Assembly (NCBI RefSeq): GCF_005144885.1
Contig: NZ_CP039690.1
Location: 5,717,001-5,781,000, forward strand
Length of the DNA stretch: 64,000 nt
Origin: Phreatobacter stygius
Lineage (GTDB): Bacteria; Pseudomonadota; Alphaproteobacteria; Rhizobiales; Phreatobacteraceae
Direction: 5' to 3'
In this document: positions 41,557 through 49,837 of the stretch, one piece after another
Position numbering within the stretch: position 1 is the first letter of the stretch
How the letters are laid out: each line of letters begins with the position of its first letter
Notes under the pieces: generated by a model
Databases searched by the model: none
What the model was told of the DNA's origin: nothing
What the model saw: only the letters and a program-made list of their open reading frames with translations
Translations under genes and position numbers: made by a program

Positions 41557-44500
41557 ATGGCCGTCAGGCTCGACAGTTACCAACTGGCCGACCGCTACCG
41601 CAGCGGCGAAGGCCGGGTCTTTCTCACCGGAACCCAGGCGCTGGTGCGCCTGGTCATCGACCAGGCGCGGCGCGACCGGGCCGCCGGGCTCAACACCGCC
41701 GGCTTCGTGTCCGGTTATCGCGGCTCGCCCTTGGGCGGCCTCGACCTCGAACTCTGGCGCGCCAAGTCGCTCATCGCCGCACACCGGATCGAGTTTCTGC
41801 CGGCGGTCAACGAGGACCTCGCCGCCACCGCCGTGCTCGGGTCGCAGCAGGTCGAAGGTCATCCTGGCCGCGAGGTCGAGGGCGTGTTCGGGCTCTGGTA
41901 CGGCAAGGGGCCGGGCGTCGACCGCGCCGGCGACGCACTGAAGCACGGCAACGCCTATGGCTCGTCGCCCCATGGCGGCGTGCTTGTCGTCGCCGGCGAC
42001 GACCATGGCTGCGTCTCGTCGTCCATGCCGCACCAGTCCGACGTCGCCTTCATGAGCTGGTTCATGCCGACGCTCAATCCGGCAAGTGTCGCCGAATATG
42101 GCGCGTTCGGCGCCTATGGCTACGCGCTGAGCCGCTTTTCCGGCATGTGGGTTGGCTTCAAGGCGATTTCCGAGACGGTGGAGTCAGGTGCTTCGGTCGA
42201 GCTTGTCCCGCCGCGCCGCTTCGCCACGCCCGACTTCGTCGCCCCGCCGGGCGGCCTGCACTATCGCTGGCCGGATCTGCCGGGACCGCAGATCGAGGAG
42301 CGGATGGAGGCGAAGAAGCATGCGGTCTATGCTTTCGCCCGCGCCAATCCGATCGACCGGCATATCTATGAGAGCCCGGGAGCCCGGTTTGGCATCGTGA
42401 CGACCGGCAAGGGCCATCTCGACCTGATGGAGGCGCTGCGGCTGCTTGGCCTGAACGAGGCCGAATGCCGGCGTATCGGCATCGACATCTACAAGGTCGG
42501 CATGGTCTGGCCGCTGGCGCTCCACGATGCCCGCGAATTTCTGCGGGACAAGCGCGAGATCCTTGTCATCGAGGAAAAGCGCGGCATCATCGAGAGCCAG
42601 TTCAAGGAATATTTCTACGACTATCCCGGCCACAAGCCGGACCGCATGGTGGGCAAGCATGACGAGACCGGCGAGCGCCTGGTCTCCTGGATCGGCGAAT
42701 TGTCGCCGCGCATGCTGGCGCCGATCGTCGCCAGGCGCCTCGACGCTGTTTTCCCGGGCCTCGACCTGATGTCGCGCGCGCCGGCGCTGCTGCCGCAGGC
42801 CGATCGGATCATCACGGTCTCGGGCGCCAGCCGCACGCCCTATTTCTGTTCGGGTTGCCCGCACAACACCTCGACCAAGGTGCCGGACGGGTCCAAGGCG
42901 CTCGCCGGCATCGGCTGCCATTTCATGGCGAGCTGGATGGACCGCGAGACGACCTCGCTGATCCAGATGGGCGGCGAGGGGGTCAATTGGGTCGCCTCCT
43001 CGCGCTTCACCGGCAAGGGCCACGTCTTCCAGAACCTGGGCGAGGGCACCTATTACCATTCCGGTTCCATGGCGATCCGCCAGGCGATCGCGGCGGGCGC
43101 CAACATCACCTACAAGATCCTCTATAACGACGCGGTGGCGATGACCGGCGGCCAGCCGGTCGACGGGCCGATCAGCGTTCCCGCCATTGCCCACGGGGTG
43201 AGGGCCGAGGGCATCGCGCGCATTGCGCTGGTTGCCGACGACCCCACGAAATTCCGGGCTGTCGACCTGCCGGCCGGCGTGACGCTGCACCACCGCCGTG
43301 ATCTCGATCCGGTCCAGCGGGACTTGCGCGACGTGCCCGGGGTTTCGGTCCTGATCTATGACCAGGCCTGCGCCACCGAGACCCGGCGCCGGCGCAAGCG
43401 CGGCGAAGTCGTCGATCCCCCGCGTTTCGCCGTCATCAACGACCTCGTCTGCGAAGGCTGCGGCGATTGCTCGGTCGAATCCAACTGCCTCAGCGTCGAG
43501 CCGAAGGAGACGCCCTTCGGCCGCAAGCGGCAGATCAACCTGTCCACCTGCAACAAGGACTTTTCCTGCCTGAACGGCTTCTGCCCGAGCTTCGTCACGG
43601 TGGAGGGCGCGCGCCGCGCCAGCAAGACCGGCACCGGCATCGATGCGGTTGCCGAAGCGCGGAGCCTTGTGCGCCCGGAGCCTGTCACCCTGGAGCGACC
43701 CTATGACCTCCTGGTCACCGGCGTCGGTGGCACCGGCGTCATTACCGTCGGCGCGCTCATCGCCATGGCCGGCCATCTCGAGGGCAAGGGCGCATCGGTG
43801 CTCGATTTCACCGGCTTCGCCCAGAAATTCGGACCGGTCCTGAGTTTCATCCGGCTCGCCGAAACCCCCGGCGCGATCAACCAGGTGCGCATCGATCAGG
43901 GCGCGGCCGACGCCTTGATCGGCTGCGACATGGTGGTCAGTTCCTCGCCCAAGGCATCGGGCTGTTATCGGCACGGCACCCGGGCGGTGATCAACACCGC
44001 GGAAATGCCGACCGGCGACGTCGTCCGCCGGCGCGACGCGGATCTGAGCGCGGCGCTCAGGCTCGGCGCCATCGACCAGCGGCTGGGCGCGGAGAATGTC
44101 GCGCGGCTCGACGCCAACAAGGCCGCCGAGACGCTGATGGGCGACAGCGTCTACGCCAATATGATCATGCTCGGCTTTGCCTTTCAGCAAGGCCTGGTGC
44201 CGGTTTCGCTCGAGGCCCTGACGCGCGCCATCGACCTCAACGCGGTTGCGGTCGAGCGCAACCATCAGGCCTTTGCCTGGGGCCGGCTGGCGAGCGGCAG
44301 GCCCGAGCATGTGGCGCGCGCGCTTGGCGGCGAACCGCCGCCGGCCGAGACGCTCGACCAGATGATCGCGCGCCGCGTCGCCTTCCTCGTCGATTACCAG
44401 GACCAGGCTTATGCCGAGCGCTACCGGGCGCGTGTCGACGCGATGCGTCGGGCCGAAGCACCGCTCGGCTCCGAGCTGCTGACCGAGGCGGTCGCCCGTT

Positions 44501-45021
44501 CGCTGTTCAAGCTGATGGCATACAAGGACGAATATGAGGTGGCGCGGCTGCATATGGCGACCGGTTTCCGCGAAAAGCTGCGCCGCGATTTCGACGGCGA
44601 CTTCAAGATCAACTACCATCTCGCGCCGCCGCTGCTGCCGCTCGGGCATGATGCCCGCGGCCGGCCGCGCAAGCATCAATTCGGGCAGTGGATCGAATAT
44701 CCCCTGCGCGCGCTCGCCAGGCTCAAATCCCTGCGCGGCACGCGGTTCGATCCCTTCGGCTACCTTGCCGAACGGCGCATGGAGCGCGCCCTGGTCGCCT
44801 GGTACGAGGCGATCATCGACCGGCTGGCTGACGGCCTCAGCCGCCAGACGCTGGATCAGGCCGTCGCCATCGCCAAGCAGCCGATGGAGATCCGCGGTTA
44901 CGGCCCGGTCAAGGACGAGGCCGTCGCGCGGGTGCGGGCCGAGGTGGCCGCACGCCTGGCGGCGCTCGCCGGCCCAGCCCCCGCGACGGCGGCGCAACTC
45001 GAACCGGCGATCCGGCCATGA
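41557..45021 (+). CDS. Fused indolepyruvate:ferredoxin oxidoreductase (alpha-beta-gamma in one chain)
   Basis: A 1154-residue thiamine diphosphate iron-sulfur enzyme that oxidatively decarboxylates aryl or branched 2-oxo acids to acyl-CoA with ferredoxin. The order is: N-terminal pyrimidine-binding domain (FLTGTQALVRLVIDQARRD, SGYRGSPLGGLD), the TPP domain with GCPHNTSTKVPDGSKALAGIGCH and GGEGVNWVA, iron-sulfur cysteines in CEGCGDCSVESNC and CNKDFSCLNGFCPSF (about 630-675), and the gamma domain starting LLVTGVGGTGVITVGALIAMAG (about 712). CGGAGG precedes the ATG. The divergent Lrp gene is its likely regulator. Confidence 0.95.
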   Translation: MAVRLDSYQLADRYRSGEGRVFLTGTQALVRLVIDQARRDRAAGLNTAGFVSGYRGSPLGGLDLELWRAKSLIAAHRIEFLPAVNEDLAATAVLGSQQVEGHPGREVEGVFGLWYGKGPGVDRAGDALKHGNAYGSSPHGGVLVVAGDDHGCVSSSMPHQSDVAFMSWFMPTLNPASVAEYGAFGAYGYALSRFSGMWVGFKAISETVESGASVELVPPRRFATPDFVAPPGGLHYRWPDLPGPQIEERMEAKKHAVYAFARANPIDRHIYESPGARFGIVTTGKGHLDLMEALRLLGLNEAECRRIGIDIYKVGMVWPLALHDAREFLRDKREILVIEEKRGIIESQFKEYFYDYPGHKPDRMVGKHDETGERLVSWIGELSPRMLAPIVARRLDAVFPGLDLMSRAPALLPQADRIITVSGASRTPYFCSGCPHNTSTKVPDGSKALAGIGCHFMASWMDRETTSLIQMGGEGVNWVASSRFTGKGHVFQNLGEGTYYHSGSMAIRQAIAAGANITYKILYNDAVAMTGGQPVDGPISVPAIAHGVRAEGIARIALVADDPTKFRAVDLPAGVTLHHRRDLDPVQRDLRDVPGVSVLIYDQACATETRRRRKRGEVVDPPRFAVINDLVCEGCGDCSVESNCLSVEPKETPFGRKRQINLSTCNKDFSCLNGFCPSFVTVEGARRASKTGTGIDAVAEARSLVRPEPVTLERPYDLLVTGVGGTGVITVGALIAMAGHLEGKGASVLDFTGFAQKFGPVLSFIRLAETPGAINQVRIDQGAADALIGCDMVVSSSPKASGCYRHGTRAVINTAEMPTGDVVRRRDADLSAALRLGAIDQRLGAENVARLDANKAAETLMGDSVYANMIMLGFAFQQGLVPVSLEALTRAIDLNAVAVERNHQAFAWGRLASGRPEHVARALGGEPPPAETLDQMIARRVAFLVDYQDQAYAERYRARVDAMRRAEAPLGSELLTEAVARSLFKLMAYKDEYEVARLHMATGFREKLRRDFDGDFKINYHLAPPLLPLGHDARGRPRKHQFGQWIEYPLRALARLKSLRGTRFDPFGYLAERRMERALVAWYEAIIDRLADGLSRQTLDQAVAIAKQPMEIRGYGPVKDEAVARVRAEVAARLAALAGPAPATAAQLEPAIRP

Positions 45022-45054
45022 GGCGCGGGCCGTTCGGCTTGCCGGTGCCCGGGG

Positions 45055-45837
45055 TCATAGGGTCAGGAACCAGCGCATGATGACGGCGCGGGTCGGCATC
45101 GGCAGGGCCGACAGGCCGTCGAGCAAGGTCCGGCTGACGGCGCAGGCCTCGGCCGGGCCGGCCGCGGCGAGATCGGCGAGCACGGCTGGCGAGATGGCCA
45201 GCCGGTCGGCCATGGCGGCGAGGTCGTCAGGGCTTGGCCCGGGCCTGGGCGGCCGCCCCTTGCCGTTGTGATAGGCGGCCTCGCTCGCCCGCATCATCGC
45301 CTCGTACAGGTGCCGGGTGCGCGGATCCTGGACACCGCGGCTGGTCACGGCGCCGAAGGCGACATCCTTGCAAAGGGACGGGTCGGTCGCCGCGAGATGC
45401 CCGACGAGGTCGGAGGTCCTGGCCCAGACAATGAGCAGCACCTCGTCGTCGGCGGCCTTCAGCGCCGGGATCGCATAGTCCTTGCGCAGCGCCCTGAGCA
45501 CATCCTGGCTGCGGATGTAATAGGGCGGCCGGTCCATCGCCAAGGCCAGCCGCAGCGCCGTCTCGGCCTCCGCCTCGTCGCGGATGATCGCGCCGATGAG
45601 AGGCTGGCTCTTGATGGTCTCGATTGTCGCGTCGATCCGCGCCATGCGCACGGCAGGGCTGGCGCCGTCCAGCGCCTGCGCCGGTCGAGCCGGCAGGCCG
45701 ACGACTGCCAGAAGCGCCAGCAGCAGCCTTAGAAGGCCGCCGGCACGCCGGGCCGAACCGCCACGGACGAGCCTCGGCCTGCCGCAGCCACTCTCGGTGA
45801 TCGGATCGACTGGCCTGCCCGTCGGCGCGCAGAACAT
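45055..45837 (-). CDS. Exported protein of unknown function
   Basis: A 260-residue protein with a long N-region and a hydrophobic signal (LLRLLLALLAVVGLPARPAQA, about 34-54). The mature part is helical and contains TIKSQPLIGAIIRDEAEAETALRLALAM and a cysteine pair region (SLCKDVAFG, AEACAVSRTLLDG). I do not recognise the family. ATG 45837 follows a near-perfect AAAGGAGG. The 52-bp stretch spanning this ribosome site and start recurs at 54637-54688. It converges with the oxidoreductase gene. Confidence 0.7.
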   Translation of the reverse strand: MFCAPTGRPVDPITESGCGRPRLVRGGSARRAGGLLRLLLALLAVVGLPARPAQALDGASPAVRMARIDATIETIKSQPLIGAIIRDEAEAETALRLALAMDRPPYYIRSQDVLRALRKDYAIPALKAADDEVLLIVWARTSDLVGHLAATDPSLCKDVAFGAVTSRGVQDPRTRHLYEAMMRASEAAYHNGKGRPPRPGPSPDDLAAMADRLAISPAVLADLAAAGPAEACAVSRTLLDGLSALPMPTRAVIMRWFLTL

Positions 45838-46569
45838 CGTTGCCTCCTTTGGCGATGCGACAGCAGGCCTCCGGACGAGGCAGTGTAGGAGCGCCGTATC
45901 GGCTTGCAACCGCGCTTTCGGCGGCGGTTCTGCGCGCTTGCGGTGTCCGCCACCCAACGCACCGCAGGTCGCCGTCAAACGCAACCATGAGGGGCGTTCG
46001 ATGGCTCTGCACGTCGGCGCTCTGGCCTGGCCCGAGATGGCGTCGGCGAAAGCCGGTCGCATCCCGCCATCAGGGCTTTCGAGCGTTTCACGGTGAGTTC
46101 ACGCCGTCCCGCCGAGGCTCTCGTCACTGCACGAATGGTACGGCGCGTCTCCGGCCACGAAGCCTCGGCGCTCCCGCGATTTGGTGTGGCGGATGAGGCG
46201 ACCGAGAGACGATGATCATGTCACCACGCGACGTTGTCAGCCCTGCTTCAGCAGCTCTCCCGATGAGGGTGCGAGGCGCGCCGATGTCACGCATCCGCCG
46301 GATCATCGTCGCGTTCATGGCTCGGTCCAGGCACCGTTGCGCGCTGGCGGGCCTGCCTTTCGGCCGTGATGCCGACCGGCGGCATCGCGGCGCCCCGGCT
46401 TGGCCATCGCGGGATTCGCCTGTTGCGCACCGAGGATTTCGTCTCCGGCCGAGACACTCGGGTTTGTCTGCCGGCGCCATCATGGCCAGGACCGGGACGC
46501 CAACTGGGCTTTTCATGGAGCAGGGCCCGGCACGCTTCGTGCGGGTGTGAGCTGAACGAGGAGGCGGAA
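45838..46569. other. Long intergenic region without a supported gene
   Basis: This 732-bp stretch has open frames on both strands, but they are Arg/Pro-rich shadows without ribosome sites or recognisable domains. The left edge (45838-45900) holds the leader and promoter of the exported-protein gene; the right edge carries the strong GAGGAGG of the M15 peptidase gene. No repeat or hairpin of note was seen. Confidence 0.5.
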
Positions 46570-47313
46570 ATGACCAATGTCGTATTGCTTCCCTTGCGTC
46601 CGCGCCTGCGGTCGTTCGGTGTGCCCCGGGTTTCGGACCGGAGTTCACCCAATGTCGTGCCACTCTTGACGGTGTGGGTCGCAAGGGCGCCGGCCGTGAC
46701 GACCCGAACCTTGGAGACGAGGTACCAGGGGCCAGCCAACAGACCGCGGGCGAAGCGGGCCGCCGTGCTGGCGACGGACATCGATGAATTCGCCAAGATC
46801 CCGATTGAGCGGGCGTTCGGCTACGCGGTGCCCCGACCGGTCTCAGATCTCGCCGACGATGAAACGGGCAGGTTCGACCTCAGGCTTTTTCGCAGCTTCG
46901 CGCTCGGCCTCGATCTGCGCTATTTCACCGCCGAGGATCTGCTGTGCCTCGGCCCCGGCGACGCATCGGCCGCCATCCGCGCTGGCCTTGGCCATCCGCC
47001 GCCTGTCTCGCTTTGGCCCAACATCGCCGAGACCGCCCGCATGCTGGACCAGATCAGTCACCGCCTGGCTGCGCGCTGCACGATCCTTTCGGCCTATCGC
47101 AATGGTCCCTACAACGCGCGCGTCGGCGGCGGCAAATCAAGTCCGCATCTGTGGTTCAACGCCATCGACTTCCGCTGCGCGAAGGGGGTGGTCGCCGATT
47201 GGCGCCGTGTCGCAGCGGCGGTGCGCGCCGGCAATCCACGCTTCAAGGGCAGCATCGGCTGCCATCGGGATTTTCTGCATATCGATACGCGCGGCGTCGA
47301 GGCCGACTGGTGA
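46570..47313 (+). CDS. Peptidase M15-type zinc D-Ala-D-Ala carboxypeptidase-like protein
   Basis: The C-terminal 115 residues match the M15_3 family: TILSAYRNGPYNARVGGGKSSPHLWFNAIDF supplies zinc His and Asp, and CHRDFLHIDTRG the second His. These enzymes trim peptidoglycan stem peptides or act as endolysin/effector domains. The first 130 residues are unlike known domains and lack an obvious signal peptide, which is unusual for a wall enzyme and fits either non-classical export or a phage/effector origin. ATG 46570 follows GAGGAGGCGG. It opens a plus-strand series with an exported protein and YcaO. Confidence 0.8.
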   Translation: MTNVVLLPLRPRLRSFGVPRVSDRSSPNVVPLLTVWVARAPAVTTRTLETRYQGPANRPRAKRAAVLATDIDEFAKIPIERAFGYAVPRPVSDLADDETGRFDLRLFRSFALGLDLRYFTAEDLLCLGPGDASAAIRAGLGHPPPVSLWPNIAETARMLDQISHRLAARCTILSAYRNGPYNARVGGGKSSPHLWFNAIDFRCAKGVVADWRRVAAAVRAGNPRFKGSIGCHRDFLHIDTRGVEADW

Positions 47314-47538
47314 TGGCCGGCACGAACCGGCTTCGGCTCGGTCGGCGCCGAACATCAAGCCGGGCCAGGCCCTTAGATGAGGCGGAGACGTCGCGGGCGG
47401 GGGCGGATCGGCGCTCTCGGAAAGACGATCCCGCAATGGATCCGGCGCAGGGGGCGCCGGCTCGCCGAAGCCGTCATTCGAGGCCTTGGCTGAACCATAT
47501 CGGCTGGCGTCGCGTGCGATCCAGAGGAGCGAAATGTG

Positions 47539-48057
47539 ATGCGTCGGCTTTCAACGATCGTCCTGTTCCTGGCCGTGGCAGCGGTGGTGGCAGCGGGTTA
47601 TGGCGCCGCCGCCGAGGCCGTTCGGCTCGATGGTCTCGTGCGTGGCGGCTGGGTCCTGACGCGGGAAACGGCCGAGGGTGCAGGCTTGACTTGCGCCGAG
47701 CCGCGCTGCGGCGGCCCGGCCGTGCTGGATCTGATGATCCAGGACAATTCCCGGTCGCGGCGCTATCCGAGCGATCAGCCGATGGCGGATGCGCAGTTCA
47801 ATGCCTTCTTCGCCGCCCAGCTCTACGTTGTTCGTCGGATCATCAATCCGATCCGGCAACCGGTCGAGCTGTTTCTGGATGGCCATGCGGCGCTCGAAAT
47901 CGTCGGCCTGGAAAAGTCCTCGGACAGGGTCGGCCGATGCACGCCGGTGATTCTGATCATCATGACGCACCGGATCAACTACACCCTGACCTCATGTGCG
48001 CCCGACGAAGAGCAGGCGAGGGCCAACGCGCGGTTGCTGTTTTCCGCCATCGACTGA
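47539..48057 (+). CDS. Exported protein of unknown function
   Basis: A 172-residue protein with a signal peptide (RLSTIVLFLAVAAVVAAGYGAAAEA, cleavage about 26). Four cysteines (GLTCAEPRCGG, GRCTPVILI, TLTSCAPDE) suggest disulfides after export. No family is recognised. ATG 47539 directly follows an in-frame GTG; AGAGGAG lies upstream. It sits between the M15 peptidase and YcaO genes on the same strand, 225 bp after the former and 143 bp before the latter. Confidence 0.68.
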   Translation: MRRLSTIVLFLAVAAVVAAGYGAAAEAVRLDGLVRGGWVLTRETAEGAGLTCAEPRCGGPAVLDLMIQDNSRSRRYPSDQPMADAQFNAFFAAQLYVVRRIINPIRQPVELFLDGHAALEIVGLEKSSDRVGRCTPVILIIMTHRINYTLTSCAPDEEQARANARLLFSAID

Positions 48058-48200
48058 CGCGACCCGCGGTCCGGCGCGCACGATGCCGGGGGCGGGGGGC
48101 GCCCGATCGCGCTTGCGCCGATCCCGCAATTCTCCGATCCTCCGTGAAGGCCGGCTGTGCAGCACTTCACCTTCGGCAATTCGGACGAGGGCTCCGCGAC

Positions 48201-49424
48201 GTGCTCGAACCGGTCTCGCTCGACGACGTGGCGCTTGGGCTGGCGCACGCTGCCCTGCCCCAGGCCATGGCCGACCGGCTTCTTGGTGTCGCCGGCGGCC
48301 TGAACCGGATCTTCCTGATACGGCCGCCGGCTGCCCCGGGCGCCTGTTTCTTTGGCGCCGAGGGCGGGCCTGACGGACGGCTTTGGACATCGCCTCCGCA
48401 CCCGCGCGTCAGCCTGTCCGGCATGGGCTTTTCGCCGGCCGAGGCGCTGGTCAAATGTCTCGGCGAGGCCGTCGAACTGATCTCGCAGTTCGAAACCGGG
48501 ACCGAAGCAGTCGAGCGCCGGACCTGCGGCCTGGTTGCCGTCGGCGATTTTCTGACAGGCGATACCGCCGGCGTCTGCATCGCCGGCCGGCGCCTGCGGG
48601 ACGGCGCGTCTTGCCGGCTTCCGCTCGGGCTCTGCGTCAGGCCGGCCACCCCCGGCGCCTATGGCCGACCGGCCTTTCCGCTGGGCTTGGGCGGTGGCGC
48701 CGGCGCGACCGCCGAAGACGCTGCCCTGCACGGTCTCCTGGAACTGATCGAGCGCGACGCCGCGGCCCTGTGGTGGCGCGGCGGTCGCGCCGGTCGTCTG
48801 ATCTCGGCTGGAGATGAAGCGGCGCTCGCCATCGCGCCTCTGCTTCTCGCCGCCCGGCAGGGCGTGATACCGCGCCCGGTGACCTTGATCGAGATCTCCC
48901 GCGAATTCGGCGTGCCCGTGGTGGCGGCGCTCTCCACCGGCTTGGCTGGGCGCGGCTTCGCCTGCGGCCTCGCGGCGCGGCCGACGCTCGATCAGGCGAT
49001 CCGCTCAGCGGTCCTCGAAATGCTGCAGATGGAACTCGCCCAGGACCTCGCCGAAGCGAAGCAGGCGCGCGGCGGCCAAGCTGGCCTCAACGCGATCGAT
49101 CGTGCCCATCTGGCGAAGCGGAGCGGCCCGTCCGCTTCGGCGCTGGGGGCGGTCAAGCGGGCAACGGTCTCCGCTGTCGACGGCGGGGCGCCCTTGATAG
49201 CGGATCGATCCGCGGCAGAGGCGGTCCGAACGCTCGCGACGCGGCTCGCGGCCAGGCAGATCGAGACCTTCTCCGTCGATCTGACGCGACCGCGCTTTTT
49301 AATCCCGGCCGTCCGGATTATTGCGCCGGCCCTGCAACCCGAACCGTCCGCCGTGGTCACACCGCGCCTCGAGGCCTGGCCCGTGACGCCGGAATCGCGG
49401 CCCGACGGGCCACTTCTCGGATGA
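48201..49424 (+). CDS. Stand-alone YcaO-domain protein
   Basis: A 407-residue YcaO-family protein. SLSGMGFSPAEALVKCLGEAVELI (about 71-94) and GGGAGATAEDAALHGLLELIERDAAALWW (about 164-192) are the ATP-binding motifs with the paired acidic residues. RGFACGLAARPTLDQAIRSAVLEMLQMEL and FSVDLTRPRFLIPAVRIIAPALQP complete the fold. YcaO enzymes phosphorylate backbone amides to make azolines, thioamides or amidines. No TfuA, E1-like partner, dehydrogenase or precursor peptide is visible nearby, and no proline-rich C-terminus typical of azoline enzymes. Start is taken as GTG 48201 behind GACGAGGG; an earlier GTG at 48144 is possible. Confidence 0.83.
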   Translation: MLEPVSLDDVALGLAHAALPQAMADRLLGVAGGLNRIFLIRPPAAPGACFFGAEGGPDGRLWTSPPHPRVSLSGMGFSPAEALVKCLGEAVELISQFETGTEAVERRTCGLVAVGDFLTGDTAGVCIAGRRLRDGASCRLPLGLCVRPATPGAYGRPAFPLGLGGGAGATAEDAALHGLLELIERDAAALWWRGGRAGRLISAGDEAALAIAPLLLAARQGVIPRPVTLIEISREFGVPVVAALSTGLAGRGFACGLAARPTLDQAIRSAVLEMLQMELAQDLAEAKQARGGQAGLNAIDRAHLAKRSGPSASALGAVKRATVSAVDGGAPLIADRSAAEAVRTLATRLAARQIETFSVDLTRPRFLIPAVRIIAPALQPEPSAVVTPRLEAWPVTPESRPDGPLLG

Positions 49425-49837
49425 CCGCTGCGCGGCGCGAACTCGGTCGCGCTGCGCCGGGAGAGGGGAAATTGAGCGTTCAGAACAAGGCTTTGCGCGT
49501 TTCGCATGGTGCATTGTCGTCAAGCGCTTCGCCGCCTCTCCCGACCGCTCGCTCGCGGTCGACCTTTCCCCGCCGGCGCGAGGTGAAGGTCGTGGTTCTC
49601 TTGCGAGGGCTCGAAAGAAAGCAAACTTAGGTATCGCGCTCAAAAGACAGAGCTTATCGAAATGTGTGAATCGGCTGGCTCGGGGCCAACATCCATTTCG
49701 CAACGTCATTGCGGCCTTGGCGCCCCAGATTCGGATTGCATTTCGCGCCACCGTGGCAAATTCTGCTTGCTGAAACTGTGCATCGGTATCGGGATAACGG
49801 TACAAGAAGCCAGCCGACGGCGAACCGGGGTTAGCCT
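49425..49837. other. Intergenic region upstream of the BTAD regulator
   Basis: This 413-bp stretch is lower in GC toward its right half. It holds a solitary copy of the ATGTGTGAAT end of the 40.7-kb element at 49662-49671, and no supported gene. The promoter of the BTAD regulator probably lies at about 49700-49830. Confidence 0.5.

Noticed and set aside
42184-44997. A 937-codon open frame antisense to the indolepyruvate oxidoreductase
   Set aside because: The sense gene has continuous motifs over its whole length; the antisense frame has the His/Arg/Ala/Gly-rich composition of high-GC shadows and no domain.
46063-46569. Coding frames in the 45.8-46.6 kb gap
   Set aside because: Frames on both strands are Arg/Pro-rich, lack ribosome sites and show no motifs.
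46944-48200. Long in-frame extension in front of the YcaO domain
   Set aside because: It overlaps the M15 peptidase and the exported-protein gene in other frames and is Arg-rich; the protein-like sequence begins only near 48144-48201.
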